DNA of 64,000 nt from Sphingobacteriales bacterium (GCA_016706405.1 JADJJT010000001.1:434001-498000); one strand, 5' to 3'; shown: positions 55,777 to 64,000, numbered from the stretch's first letter. Notes: generated by a model from the sequence alone, not told the origin. Numbers and translations are program-made.

Positions 55777-56703
55777 CTAAGGCATATACCCGTCAAAACC
55801 AAAACAAGTATTTTCAATTTGCCGCATTAAGGCATGTTTTGTTTTATGGTTTCGTGTTTTGGCCGCTTTATGGCTTCCAAACAAATTGCCGAAATAAAAT
55901 CCGGTAGCCAACGAGCCGAAAATCCAGCCATTTACGCTTTTAACACCTTTTTTCGAAAAACCATTATAAGCCTGCCAGGCATTACTGCCTACGATAATAA
56001 AAGCTATTAATCCGTCTTGCCAATTGCCGGTATAAACCTTACCTAAGCCCGGCACCACCGCCGACATGCCCACCGCCAAAGCAGGACTTTTGTAGCGCAA
56101 ACTTTGCCCTTTTAAGGCGAAGGTATGATATTGGTTGGCTAATGGGTGTACGGGTTGTGCTGCCACCAAGGCACTGGCAGCATATTGTTCGGCCTCTTGC
56201 CATTTTTGCTGCAACAACAAACTTCCGCCTTGTAAATAAAACTCATCGAGGGGCAACAATCGGGTGGGCTTGTTTAGTAAAGTATCTAAGTTGGCAAAAT
56301 TGGGCAATCGAAGCAATAGTTTGCCATACTGAGCAGCAATTTCGGGCGGCATGGCGCGTGCATTAGGGTATTTGTTTTGGCAACGGGTAATACCTTGTTG
56401 ATACTGCTGCCCCAGTTCGTATGCTTTTAACAGCTGCAAAAAAATACTGTCGTTAGTGGGTTGCATAAAAACAGCGCGCTCGTATTCGGCTATTGCGGCC
56501 TCAAATTGCTGTGAATCGAGCAAATACTGGGCAAACGCCAACGAGTGCGGCAGGTCAAAAATATTTTGGGCTACAACAACAGTTCTTGCGGTGTCGGTTT
56601 GTTGTTGGGTTTGGGCGTTAATTGCAATGCCGACATAAAGTTGTAGCAACAACAACAATAATAGCATTTTAATATTAACGACAGAAGTAATAGGTGTGGG
56701 CAA
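55777..56703 (-). CDS. TPR-type exported protein with C-terminal membrane domain
   Basis: 308 residues. A signal peptide is followed by TPR-like helices (LAFAQYLLDSQQFEAAIAEYERAVFMQP, then LLKAYELGQQYQQGI). The C-terminal domain has two or three hydrophobic segments (VVPGLGKVYTGNWQDGLIAFIIVGS, NGWIFGSLATGFYFGNLFG), a pattern seen in small Bacteroidota membrane proteins next to yidD. It closes a same-strand cluster (58800 to 55777). The function is unknown; an envelope assembly role is inference. Confidence 0.65.
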   Translation of the reverse strand: MPTPITSVVNIKMLLLLLLLQLYVGIAINAQTQQQTDTARTVVVAQNIFDLPHSLAFAQYLLDSQQFEAAIAEYERAVFMQPTNDSIFLQLLKAYELGQQYQQGITRCQNKYPNARAMPPEIAAQYGKLLLRLPNFANLDTLLNKPTRLLPLDEFYLQGGSLLLQQKWQEAEQYAASALVAAQPVHPLANQYHTFALKGQSLRYKSPALAVGMSAVVPGLGKVYTGNWQDGLIAFIIVGSNAWQAYNGFSKKGVKSVNGWIFGSLATGFYFGNLFGSHKAAKTRNHKTKHALMRQIENTCFGFDGYMP

Positions 56704-56922
56704 AATAAATTTAATTAAAGGAGCAGTATTTTTTTAGGTAGTATCCGGAATAACGACAGGTAAAAGCATATCCGGAAGGAAAATAGCAAAGGCGCAGCTT
56801 AGCGTTTGGGGCGGAACTTAAAAAGCGGCAGCTAAATTTAGCATAAAAGTCTAAGAGCGGCAATAAGCCATTAGTCAATAGTAAAACTGTAGGTTGTTGT
56901 TGTGTAGTTAAACTAATTGCTT

Positions 56923-57195
56923 TTAAAACTGCTTGTTTAAATTATGGTAATCTATTCGCGACATATATGGAAAATACGGCAAAGATTCTATATATTCTAT
57001 CGCCTTGTTTTCGTCAATATTTTGAAATATTAGAACCGCATCTTTCTTTGAAACTGAAATGAAAAAGCTCTCTAATATGTTTTCGTTTTTCCATTTGTTT
57101 ACAAATTCCATTTCCTTTATGGGCAATTCCGGAGTAGATTTGATTGTTTCTATTCCAACGTCAGAAAGTGTTATTACAACCATTATTTTATTCAT
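56923..57195 (-). CDS. Small protein, possible muconolactone-isomerase-like fold
   Basis: 90 residues, cytoplasmic, no signal. The pattern (MVVITLSD, EFVNKWKNENILESFFIS, AVLIFQNIDENKAIEYIESLPYFPYM) alternates beta-alpha-beta like dimeric ferredoxin-fold proteins of the muconolactone isomerase/YCII kind. No catalytic residue can be named. It lies between the YidD-like gene and the TPR gene on the same strand. It is A/T-richer than its neighbours. Confidence 0.55.
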   Translation of the reverse strand: MNKIMVVITLSDVGIETIKSTPELPIKEMEFVNKWKNENILESFFISVSKKDAVLIFQNIDENKAIEYIESLPYFPYMSRIDYHNLNKQF

Positions 57196-57229
57196 TGTGT
57201 TATATTTTTAAGTTTATATTATATGTTTA

Positions 57230-57655
57230 TTAATTTACCGGATCTATTTGTAATCCGGTATCGAGTTGAATTTCGTAATGTCGCGGGGCAAGCCGGTGGC
57301 AGCGGGTAAGGCGGTCAAATCCGTATAAAAGACCCCTCGCAACGCCCTTTTTTTGTACCGCCTGCATAGCATAGCTTGAACACGAAGGGGAAAAACTGCA
57401 TCGTTGGGCATCTTGCGACGAAAAAAAGTTTTTATACATTAAAAACAAACCTGTAAGCATTAATTTTACCTCGTTTGTAATATTTTGTTTAGCAAACGCG
57501 TAATCGGCGTGTGGTTGGTTGTAAAATTGCACCTCGGCCAAGCGGGTCAAATCGGTGGCGACAACCGTAGTTGCGGGTTGTGTGTAGGGCTGTGCAGCAA
57601 GGTAAAAACTACTCGTAAAACTTATGGTTATAAGCAGCAGCGTTGCCTGTTTCAT
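57230..57655 (-). CDS. YidD-like protein with an N-terminal signal peptide
   Basis: 141 residues. The C-terminal half is a YidD domain: MYKNFFSSQDAQRCSFSPSCSSYAMQAVQKKG, with the conserved Cys pair, then GLLYGFDRLTRCH. YidD proteins are normally about 70-90 residues and lack a signal. Here about 65 residues precede the domain: a signal peptide (LLLITISFTSSFYLAAQ) plus a linker. So this form should lie in the periplasm. It overlaps the upstream gene by 47 bp. Family knowledge links YidD with YidC and membrane insertion; a periplasmic version must do something else or act from the other side. Confidence 0.82.
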   Translation of the reverse strand: MKQATLLLITISFTSSFYLAAQPYTQPATTVVATDLTRLAEVQFYNQPHADYAFAKQNITNEVKLMLTGLFLMYKNFFSSQDAQRCSFSPSCSSYAMQAVQKKGVARGLLYGFDRLTRCHRLAPRHYEIQLDTGLQIDPVN

Positions 57656-58244
57656 TAATTACAATGTTTTTTAGTGTAGTAGTGCGATAAATTTCTTTGC
57701 CCTCCCAAAACGATACTTGCGTAATTTCGGTGGGTATTTGCAGGCCTTTAACAGTTTTATAGTGTTTAAAAACCTGTTTGTTTACAATTTTTTGGGTTGG
57801 GTCAATAAAAACAATGCCCTGTAATTGCCCATTTTTTTGCGAAATAACTACCTCGCCAACAATATTGTCTAATTGTTTTGGGGGCAGCCAAGTTGTAATT
57901 ACCAAACCTTTGTCTTTGCTAACCTCTTTAATGGTAAATGGCGATTTGTTGAGGCCAAAATTATTTAAATTACTGCTTAAACACATGTGAAAAAATGACA
58001 TGGCTGAAAAATGCGGAATTGTTTCGCGCAGCACTAATTTATTGTTGCTAAACTTTTGAATAACGGTATCTTTTAGTACCCACTCTTCGGGATAAGGAAA
58101 GCTAAGATTGTAGTATATTTTTTTATGATTGGTATCGTAATATACTTTTCCGGATACTAATTGCCCAACCTCATCGCAATCGCTTGTTTCTTTAATTGTA
58201 AAATCGGCTTTAATACGAAAAGCCTGCTGCCCATGCGCTAACAC
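57609..58244 (-). CDS. Exported LolA-like/outer-membrane lipoprotein-sorting-like protein, start uncertain
   Basis: 211 residues as given from GTG 58244. The core (FRIKADFTIKETSDCDEVGQL, GKVYYDTNHKKIYYNLSFP, TTTLKNIVINE) is a beta-sheet pattern like LolA-type or DUF-type periplasmic proteins; the family is not certain. Upstream of the GTG, the same frame reads TSFTRFIAFLLFSLLPVLA, clearly a signal peptide, but no start codon lies in that frame before a stop. An ATG at 58307 is in another frame; one G fewer in ATGGCTG would join it. So the true start is probably near 58307, behind a one-base insertion or error. Confidence 0.6.
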   Translation of the reverse strand: MLAHGQQAFRIKADFTIKETSDCDEVGQLVSGKVYYDTNHKKIYYNLSFPYPEEWVLKDTVIQKFSNNKLVLRETIPHFSAMSFFHMCLSSNLNNFGLNKSPFTIKEVSKDKGLVITTWLPPKQLDNIVGEVVISQKNGQLQGIVFIDPTQKIVNKQVFKHYKTVKGLQIPTEITQVSFWEGKEIYRTTTLKNIVINETGNAAAYNHKFYE

Positions 58245-58350
58245 AGGTAGCAGGCTAAACAGTAAAAAAGCAATAAAGCGTGTAAAACTGGTTAGTAACA
58301 GCCATATTGTTTTTTATTTAATCTTGTCTTTTTTAGGGTGGCAATATTGT

Positions 58351-58800
58351 TTAAATGTACCACCATGGGTTGGCAGCCCAAAGACCAAACCATAGCACCG
58401 TCCAAATAACAGCCGATGCAATACAACCAAACAGTGCTTTTTTGGTTTCGCTTTTGTCTTCGTCAGTTAGCAAATAAACTACAACCACGCCAACAATACC
58501 TAAGCAAAAGCCCCAAATAAAGCTGGGAATACCCAAGGGGGGTTCGGCGCCAAACGAGCCATTAATTAAGTTTAACGAGCTGTTTTGGGCATCAATACTG
58601 TTGGCAAGTTCGGCATTTTGAGCTTTGAGGGCATCAAAACTCATTCCGGGGTTAGCATTAAGCATTTGTTCAACCTGATTTAAGTTGTTCATTTTTTGCT
58701 CAATGCGTTGTTCGTCAATGGTAAAAAGGTCGGCATTATGTGCGTTGGCAACAAATTGCCCAATAATGCCAAGCATTAAAACAAATAAAAATTTTTTCAT
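58351..58800 (-). CDS. Small inner-membrane protein with signal peptide, unknown function
   Basis: 149 residues. A signal peptide (FLFVLMLGIIGQFVANA) leads to a helical, possibly coiled-coil region (EQRIEQKMNNLNQVEQML, then DALKAQNAELANSI). PPLGIPSFIWGFCLGIVGVVVVYLLT and ALFGCIASAVIWTVLWFGLW are two transmembrane segments. PLGIPSF-W-FC-G is a pattern I associate with an uncharacterised Bacteroidota family found near yidD. First gene of the same-strand envelope cluster. Confidence 0.7.
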   Translation of the reverse strand: MKKFLFVLMLGIIGQFVANAHNADLFTIDEQRIEQKMNNLNQVEQMLNANPGMSFDALKAQNAELANSIDAQNSSLNLINGSFGAEPPLGIPSFIWGFCLGIVGVVVVYLLTDEDKSETKKALFGCIASAVIWTVLWFGLWAANPWWYI

Positions 58801-59071
58801 AAGGTTTTGTGTATTAAAAAATAAGCGATATGTTTTTAGGCTTATTTGGTTGTGCTAATGATATGCCACAATACAAATAAAGCCCAAAGATAGACAAAAA
58901 TTGTAAATCCTGCTATTTCAAGTCAAATTTGCTACTTTTTTTTTAACTAATTAGCGTTTACAACACACAAATATCAATTTTTTTAAAACACATATAGTTT
59001 ATCTGCATTTTAAATGCCTTTTTTAGTAGAAAGACATCAGCATATAATTTAGTCATAATTACAAACAGACG

Positions 59072-59100
59072 AAAAAAACACGTAGTAGCTACGTGTTTTT
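59072..59100 (-). terminator. Rho-independent terminator
   Basis: AACACGTAG pairs with CTACGTGTT around a TAG loop, extended by A/T pairs. On the minus strand it is followed by a T-run, 44 bp past the stop of the gene at 59144. It lies in the 343-bp gap 58801-59143, which holds nothing else I recognise. Confidence 0.85.
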
Positions 59101-59143
59101 CTTAAGCTTCATTCCGTGTTTTTATCCGTGGTTTTCCTTCGTG

Positions 59144-59611
59144 TTAAATTTTATACCCCATCGACAAACCGCCATAGTACGGTATAAAAAACTCTTTTCT
59201 AAATATTGGGCAAAGAAATATCCGGAAGGTAAGACCGCCATCGGGTGGTTCTATTCTATAACCAAAAATTCCATGCCCAAACGTAGTAGAAAACATGCCA
59301 GATGAGGAGCCATCACCGCCAAATGTAGGTGTAACACCAAGCCCTACTTCAAAAAAGTTTTTGTTATCTTTACTAAAAAGATAGTTTACTCCGAGCGGCA
59401 CAAAAACTACTCCTACATCCTCAATTTTAAACCCGCCAACGCCAATTCTGCCTCCTAAGCCTCCGCTGTTTTTAGTAAATCGAGCATCAATGTTAAACGA
59501 TGCTATGCCAGGCCCGCCAAGTTCGGCATATATTGATTGAGCGCTGAGGTTTAATGTTACTACTAAAGTTAAGGTAAAAACTAAAAATAGTTTTTTGAAT
59601 AAACTTTTCAT
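59144..59611 (-). CDS. Small outer-membrane beta-barrel-like protein
   Basis: 155 residues. A signal peptide (LFKKLFLVFTLTLVVTL, then LSAQS) is followed by alternating Gly-rich strands (IYAELGGPGIASFNIDARF, GGRIGVGGFKIEDVGVVFVPLGVNYL, FFEVGLGVTPTFGG), as in small eight-stranded Bacteroidota porin-like proteins. It ends GLSMGYKI with a hydrophobic last strand. Function unknown. It has its own terminator. Confidence 0.72.
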   Translation of the reverse strand: MKSLFKKLFLVFTLTLVVTLNLSAQSIYAELGGPGIASFNIDARFTKNSGGLGGRIGVGGFKIEDVGVVFVPLGVNYLFSKDNKNFFEVGLGVTPTFGGDGSSSGMFSTTFGHGIFGYRIEPPDGGLTFRIFLCPIFRKEFFIPYYGGLSMGYKI

Positions 59612-59869
59612 CTTTCTTGTATTTTAAACAGGTTAATAAATAATGATAAATTTTATTTTAATAATTATTGCACTTGAACGATCCAACTTGTTTGAGTTTG
59701 CGTATTAAATAGACGATTCAATGAGTTAGAATTGGCGAAATAGGGAGTTATTTTTGTAGAGCATTTGTAGGCTATTAGGTTTTTACCCGCATCCGGAGTT
59801 TAAAAAATTAAGCCTTTCTATTTGCTATATTACACTTTATAGTTATTATTCTTTGTTCTAAAAACGTGT

Positions 59870-59877
59870 TATATTTG
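59870..59877 (+). promoter_or_regulatory. Bacteroidota -7 element (TAtaTTTG)
   Basis: Exact match 27 bp upstream of the glycosyltransferase ATG at 59904. It lies in the 292-bp divergent gap 59612-59903. Confidence 0.5.
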
Positions 59878-59903
59878 CACCAAACTTACAAAAAACACCA
59901 TTA

Positions 59904-60656
59904 ATGACACTTTCAGCAAATAATATTACTATTACACCATTTGCAAAATTATCTATTATAATTCCGGCCTATAACGAGGGCAAAACCATTCACCGCATTT
60001 TAAACAAAATTGCCGCCGTAAATTTAATACACAATATTCAAAAAGAGGTTATTATTATTAACGACTGCTCGAAAGATAATACCGAAGAGGCCATTTTAGC
60101 CTACCAAGAAGCCAACCCCAATTTGCCCATAACCTATTATAAACACGAGGTAAACAAGGGTAAAGGTGCCGCGCTACATACGGGCATCACCAAAGCTACT
60201 GGCGAATATTTAATTATTCAAGATGCCGACTTAGAATACGACCCCCAAGAGTATAATTTATTGCTTCAACCTATTTTAGATGGGTTTGCTGATGTGGTTT
60301 TTGGCTCGCGGTTTGCCGGAGGTAACCCTCACCGCATTTTATTTTTTTGGCATACCATTGGCAACAAGTTTTTAACATTTTTATCGAATATGTTTACCAA
60401 CCTAAACCTAACCGATATGGAAACTTGCTACAAAATGTTTAATTCCAAAATGGTGCAAAGCCTGCGGCTAAAAGAAAATCGTTTTGGTTTTGAGCCCGAA
60501 GTAACAGCTAAAATTAGTCGCATACCTAACGTGCGCATCTACGAGGTGGGCATATCGTACTACGGCCGCACCTACGCCGAAGGCAAAAAAATAAACTGGC
60601 GCGATGGCTTCAGGGCAATTTATTGTATTTTAAAATACAATTTGTTTAGCAGGTAA
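59904..60656 (+). CDS. Family-2 glycosyltransferase, dolichol-phosphate-mannose-synthase-like
   Basis: 250 residues. LSIIIPAYNEGKTI opens the GT-A fold. EVIIINDCSKDNTEE binds nucleotide, NKGKGAALHTGI is the KG-x-GAA segment, and QDADLEYDPQEY holds the catalytic DxD (D107 and D109). VVFGSRF, TDMETCYKMF and FGFEPEVTAKI are family marks. It probably transfers a sugar from a nucleotide donor to polyprenyl phosphate or a glycan. No transmembrane helix is present, so it is cytoplasmic or membrane-associated. A degenerate relative lies at 24510-25238. Confidence 0.9.
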   Translation: MTLSANNITITPFAKLSIIIPAYNEGKTIHRILNKIAAVNLIHNIQKEVIIINDCSKDNTEEAILAYQEANPNLPITYYKHEVNKGKGAALHTGITKATGEYLIIQDADLEYDPQEYNLLLQPILDGFADVVFGSRFAGGNPHRILFFWHTIGNKFLTFLSNMFTNLNLTDMETCYKMFNSKMVQSLRLKENRFGFEPEVTAKISRIPNVRIYEVGISYYGRTYAEGKKINWRDGFRAIYCILKYNLFSR

Positions 60657-60681
60657 AACACTTTTTGCCGCAAGTAAACAA

Positions 60682-62175
60682 TTAAAAATAAAGCGCAATT
60701 TTACCTACATAATTGCCCGCGCGCACCACATAAACCCCTTGAGGTAACTGGTTAATTTTTACCGACTTGTTACCATCAATTTTTTGCGAAAAAACAACCT
60801 GCCCGTTTAAATTTGTAATAATGGCTTGCAGCGGAAGCGCTGACTGCATTTTTTCCGGAAAAACAAACCGCAGCAAACGATCTTCCGGATTAAACGAAAT
60901 TATAATATTGTCGTTTATAGTGTTGTTTGATGCTACACCGTAAACAGCCGTTGCCGGATTGGCCTCAATAGCGCCAATTGAGGGCGGATTGGCAAATTTT
61001 TGCTGCAAATAATCAAATTTTGGCTCTGTCAATAACATGCCTTTGCCGGCGCCGGCACTACTTGGGGGTATCGAAAAATCTTCAGCATCGGGGTTTTCAA
61101 GCAATGGATTTTGGTTAATTATTTGATTGGTTTCGGCAACCGGAATATCGGGGCCGTTCCAACTTGTATTATCTACATTAAACCACAAATTGTTTGAGAA
61201 CGCAAACGTTTCGGGGGCGGTATCTGGGCCAATATTGGTTATAACCGAGTTTTTATTAGAGAGGACAACTATATTATTCCGGAAAAAATTATCGCCGCAA
61301 GGTAAAAATTGATTAGGGTCAACTGTCTCTTGTAAAATCCGGATAGCCCATTTATCCGGAAAATAGATGGTATTGTTGGCAACATCTACTTCAACAGCGC
61401 CAACATAGGCAATGGGTGCTATCGAGCCAATCATAATGTTACAATAAACCTGTATTCGTGCTGCTTCATAATGCGCCGTGTCGGGTCTAAAAAATTGCAA
61501 ACCTGTACTGCCGCCAATATTTAGGGTTCGTTGGCCAGCGTTTTTAAAAAAATTGCCTGCAATATGCACATATTCGCTGCCGCCCTTACATTGAATAGCG
61601 TTTGACCCCATGTTTTCGAACCTGTTGCCTACAATTTTTCCATGATGGCAACCCACCATATCAATTCCGCTACCACCTTCGGCACCGTTTTCAAACAAGC
61701 AGTTGCGCACCTCAAAATAGTCAAGCCCCGACAATTTAAGCAGGTCGTTATTGCCCGATGCCGACATATCGCGAAAGGTGCAGTTTTCAAAAATGATGTC
61801 GTGGGCGGGGGTGTCGTAGGTGCCACCGTCGTCTAAATTTACACCGTTCCCCGTTTGGTATTGAAAAATTAACCCCGAAAAGTGCAAATATTCGGGTTCA
61901 ACAAAATGAATAGCATTGCTACCCCCTTCAAAAATAACCGTTTGGTCGGGGGCATTTTTTATGGTTATCCATTTGCTTGCTGTTCCTTTTAAATTCTCAA
62001 TAAATAAGCCGCCGGGGTAGGTTCCGCCATAAATAAGCAAAGTGTCTCCGGGTTTGGCCGCGTTTGCTGCTGTTTGTAAATCAGTGTAAGTTTGCCCAGT
62101 TCCAATTTTTAAGGTAGTGGCGGGCAGAGTTAGGCAAAAGCATAGTGCCGATAAAATAAAAACAAATGCTTTCAT
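60682..62175 (-). CDS. T9SS-exported right-handed beta-helix protein
   Basis: 497 residues. A signal peptide (FVFILSALCFCLTLPA) is followed by the classic pectate-lyase-like opening TLKIGTGQTYTDLQTAANAAKPGDTLLI. Parallel beta-helix turns follow (NAIHFVEPEYLHFSGLIF, NCTFRDMSASGNNDLLKLSG, HGKIVGNRFENMGSNAIQCKGGSEYVHIAGNFF). A type IX sorting tail ends it (LQAIITNLNGQVVFSQKI, GVYVVRAGNYVGKIAL). It may be a polysaccharide lyase or a surface structural protein; no catalytic residues can be assigned. Confidence 0.85.
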   Translation of the reverse strand: MKAFVFILSALCFCLTLPATTLKIGTGQTYTDLQTAANAAKPGDTLLIYGGTYPGGLFIENLKGTASKWITIKNAPDQTVIFEGGSNAIHFVEPEYLHFSGLIFQYQTGNGVNLDDGGTYDTPAHDIIFENCTFRDMSASGNNDLLKLSGLDYFEVRNCLFENGAEGGSGIDMVGCHHGKIVGNRFENMGSNAIQCKGGSEYVHIAGNFFKNAGQRTLNIGGSTGLQFFRPDTAHYEAARIQVYCNIMIGSIAPIAYVGAVEVDVANNTIYFPDKWAIRILQETVDPNQFLPCGDNFFRNNIVVLSNKNSVITNIGPDTAPETFAFSNNLWFNVDNTSWNGPDIPVAETNQIINQNPLLENPDAEDFSIPPSSAGAGKGMLLTEPKFDYLQQKFANPPSIGAIEANPATAVYGVASNNTINDNIIISFNPEDRLLRFVFPEKMQSALPLQAIITNLNGQVVFSQKIDGNKSVKINQLPQGVYVVRAGNYVGKIALYF

Positions 62176-62254
62176 GTTTGCGTAGGTATTAAATTTGGTA
62201 TAATAAAAGTTTTACCGTTTAAACAAGCTAAATCCGGGCCCAAGCAGTTTCGTT

Positions 62255-64000
62255 TTAAGCCGCCAGTTTTGTGGCGGCTACTTGGCTTCGCCATAGGCGC
62301 AGCAATAAAATTTCGAGCAATAAAAATAGTAAGCACAACATTACACACCATTGCCAAAGCTGAATACCTTTATCGGCCTGTCCAACTTTTACCGAAAGGT
62401 CGCCATCGGCATCAAACAAATTAACGTTAGGTTGGTTAAACTGGGCTTTTAATTCATCGGGTGTAAAATAATCTAACAACGACTCTAAGCGGTTATAATT
62501 AAAGGCAAAAAATTGTTGTGGTTTTTCTTCGCCTAAAGATAGACCGTATATGCCTGCCTGTTTTAATTGGTTGTTTAAGCTTAAAAGCAGTTTATTGTTA
62601 AGGGTTTTTTGTCCCGGAATAAACTCTTCGACATCGCTTTTTAATTTAAAAACTGCGTCTTTTTTGTCGGTTCGGATATCTGTTTCTAAAACCTCATCTT
62701 TTCCTATAGTGTAGGCAATACGCTGCGATTTACCACCTAATAAGGCAATTTTATAAACCATTGGCACAAAAACCGCATGGGCGGGTAGGTTACTGTCTTT
62801 GGTGTCGAGCGAGGTGGCGCATAAATACAGTTTGCCATTACCGCCCACCCTAAATTTACTTAAAAACGAAGCGCCGCCGCGGAGCCTAAGTAAAACTTCT
62901 TCTCCGGTGTTGGCCAACGAGTTCAGGTTAAAACAACGCTGTACGCTGGGCAGGTCAATATTGTCGTTTAGGCGTTCAAATACATCGCTAAAAACGGCTT
63001 CGCGGGTGTTTATATAATCAACGGCGCGTGGCTCGGAGTTTAAGCTGCCGTAGGTGGCTGTGCGCAGGGGATGTAAAAAATTATTGTAAGTTTGGGTATT
63101 CATATTGGCATCGGGAAAAACCAATACCGAGCCACCATTTTGTAAATATTGTTGTAACGAGGCTGCTAATCCGGATGAAATTTCGCGCAATCCATTTAAA
63201 ATTACCAATTGGTTTTGCGGCAGTTTGGTATAATCTATTTGGTTTACGCCCTGGTTTTGAAGTACAAAATTATCGGTTCCTTTTAATAAGGCATTCAAAT
63301 AAACACTGGGGTTGTTTTGATTTATAGCCAATAAATTAATTTGCGGCGCCACCTCAAAACTAAAAAAGTAATTATTATCAAATTCAATGGGGTAATCTTG
63401 CAAAATAAGTTCGGCTTTGCCCCATCCGGTTTCGGTTACGGCAAAATTTAGGGTGTCAACTATTTTATCTTTAGCGGGTACCGATATGTTTTTTACCGCC
63501 TTGCCTTGTTGGTTAATATTTAGCGTTAATTTGCTTGACTCAACCGCACTGTTGCCCGTGTTTTGTATGCGCACCAACAAGCGGTTAGGCTGGTTTAACA
63601 TGCGCACTGGCACCTCGAACCAAACCGAATCAATAAATACATTTTGCTGCGCAGCGGTAGTTAAAGGCACTAAATTAAAAGTAACTGTGGTATCGTCATT
63701 GGCTAAATCGACCATATTTTTTTGAAAATCGGATACCATAAACAAGTTTTTTTTGTTCACTTGTTGCTGCGAGGTGGCAGTATTTAGCGCTTGTTGCTGC
63801 CGCATTTTCACTTTGTTTAGTGTTTGCACGTTTGGGCTAAGTTGCACCTCGTCAAGATTGGCTAAAAACTCGTCTTTGCCTACTAAGCGCTGGTGTTTGC
63901 CTTCAAAATCGTTGGTTAGCAGCTGAAAACGGTCTTCGGGGCCATAAGCGTTGGCAATTTCGCGGGCTTTAAGTTTGGCCTTATCTAACAGTTGCACGTC
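62255..64000 (-). CDS. BatA-domain-type membrane protein, 5' end outside window
   Basis: At least 580 residues; the frame is still open at the window edge, and the GTG at 63997 is probably not the start. The visible part has an extracytoplasmic beta-rich region (RLLVRIQNTGNSAVESSKLTLNI, then PIEFDNNYFFSFEV), a segment like a class-I glutamine-amidotransferase/DUF fold (LVILNGLREISSGLAASLQQYLQNGGSVLVFPD) and a C-terminal transmembrane helix (LWQWCVMLCLLFLLLEILLL) with a short basic tail. This fits Bacteroidota proteins with an N-terminal BatA/Aerotolerance domain, which would lie outside the window. The function is unknown. Confidence 0.75.
   Translation of the reverse strand, partial: DVQLLDKAKLKAREIANAYGPEDRFQLLTNDFEGKHQRLVGKDEFLANLDEVQLSPNVQTLNKVKMRQQQALNTATSQQQVNKKNLFMVSDFQKNMVDLANDDTTVTFNLVPLTTAAQQNVFIDSVWFEVPVRMLNQPNRLLVRIQNTGNSAVESSKLTLNINQQGKAVKNISVPAKDKIVDTLNFAVTETGWGKAELILQDYPIEFDNNYFFSFEVAPQINLLAINQNNPSVYLNALLKGTDNFVLQNQGVNQIDYTKLPQNQLVILNGLREISSGLAASLQQYLQNGGSVLVFPDANMNTQTYNNFLHPLRTATYGSLNSEPRAVDYINTREAVFSDVFERLNDNIDLPSVQRCFNLNSLANTGEEVLLRLRGGASFLSKFRVGGNGKLYLCATSLDTKDSNLPAHAVFVPMVYKIALLGGKSQRIAYTIGKDEVLETDIRTDKKDAVFKLKSDVEEFIPGQKTLNNKLLLSLNNQLKQAGIYGLSLGEEKPQQFFAFNYNRLESLLDYFTPDELKAQFNQPNVNLFDADGDLSVKVGQADKGIQLWQWCVMLCLLFLLLEILLLRLWRSQVAATKLAA

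Noticed and set aside
1..64000. tRNA, rRNA and CRISPR arrays
   Set aside because: I looked for T-loop-like GTTCGAATC words, conserved rRNA words and regularly spaced repeats, and found none that hold up. A covariance-model scan would be decisive.
1..64000. TCCGGA as the recognition site of a local restriction enzyme
   Set aside because: Restriction normally drives avoidance of the site; here it is enriched in host DNA and the local methylase has no evident link to it.

Overview
The window looks like a chromosome segment of an AT-rich Bacteroidota bacterium, most likely an uncultured member near the Saprospirales/Chitinophagales/Sphingobacteriales. This rests on gene content: secreted proteins with type IX secretion (T9SS) C-terminal sorting tails, Bacteroidota-type promoters (TAnnTTTG), the futalosine menaquinone enzyme MqnC, a serine-palmitoyltransferase-like sphingolipid enzyme, M43 metalloproteases, and periplasmic-sensor hybrid kinases with Reg_prop/Y_Y_Y domains. 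I recognised no rRNA, tRNA or CRISPR array.

Layout. (1) 1-12.75 kb is a defence-type region. A PD-(D/E)XK nuclease (cut by the window edge) is coupled to an SF1/UPF1-like helicase. Next comes a module bounded by 60-bp direct repeats (57/60 identical, 2756-2815 and 12691-12750): a PLD-nuclease/SF2-helicase fusion, a very large Eco57I-type adenine methyltransferase, and a serine recombinase. (2) 12.9-32.6 kb is mostly host genes: lipoproteins, two M43 metalloproteases, sucC, ggt, mqnC, an IS5-type insertion, a degenerate family-2 glycosyltransferase, a sphingolipid-type aminotransferase, an epimerase, pdxH and a 1234-residue outer-membrane-type protein. (3) 32.8-46.0 kb is a phosphorelay cluster: three hybrid histidine kinases with different sensors but near-identical transmitter/receiver modules, then a stand-alone receiver and an HPt protein. 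The middle kinase is broken by an IS5-type element that itself contains a second IS. (4) 46.5-64 kb is host genes again: an AraC-MGMT repair protein, a 1402-residue T9SS SBBP/PKD protein, an SDR, DivIC/FtsB, aroA, ssb, a small envelope cluster with a signal-peptide YidD, a dolichol-phosphate-mannose-synthase-like glycosyltransferase, a T9SS beta-helix protein and a BatA-like protein.

The main discovery is in region 1. The methyltransferase C-terminal specificity domain lies in an invertible segment. A perfect 20-bp inverted repeat (10208-10227 / 11886-11905) encloses two convergent alternative specificity domains, the second on the minus strand with no start codon of its own. A serine recombinase gene starts about 100 bp outside. 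Inversion would join the second domain in frame to the same methyltransferase core, so this is a switchable-specificity methyltransferase/PLD-helicase system. In the same gene, a complete RAYT (REP-associated Y1/HUH transposase) flanked by its own REP-like hairpins sits in frame between the N-terminal region and methyltransferase motif I.

A second genome-scale signal is the palindrome TCCGGA: about 65 copies by hand count against about 9 expected. It is common in host DNA and sparse in the defence and kinase regions. Several genes (methyltransferase tail, recombinase, middle kinase, both IS types) carry single-base indels, often in homopolymers. These may be real phase-variable or decay events, or long-read consensus errors; the sequence alone cannot decide.
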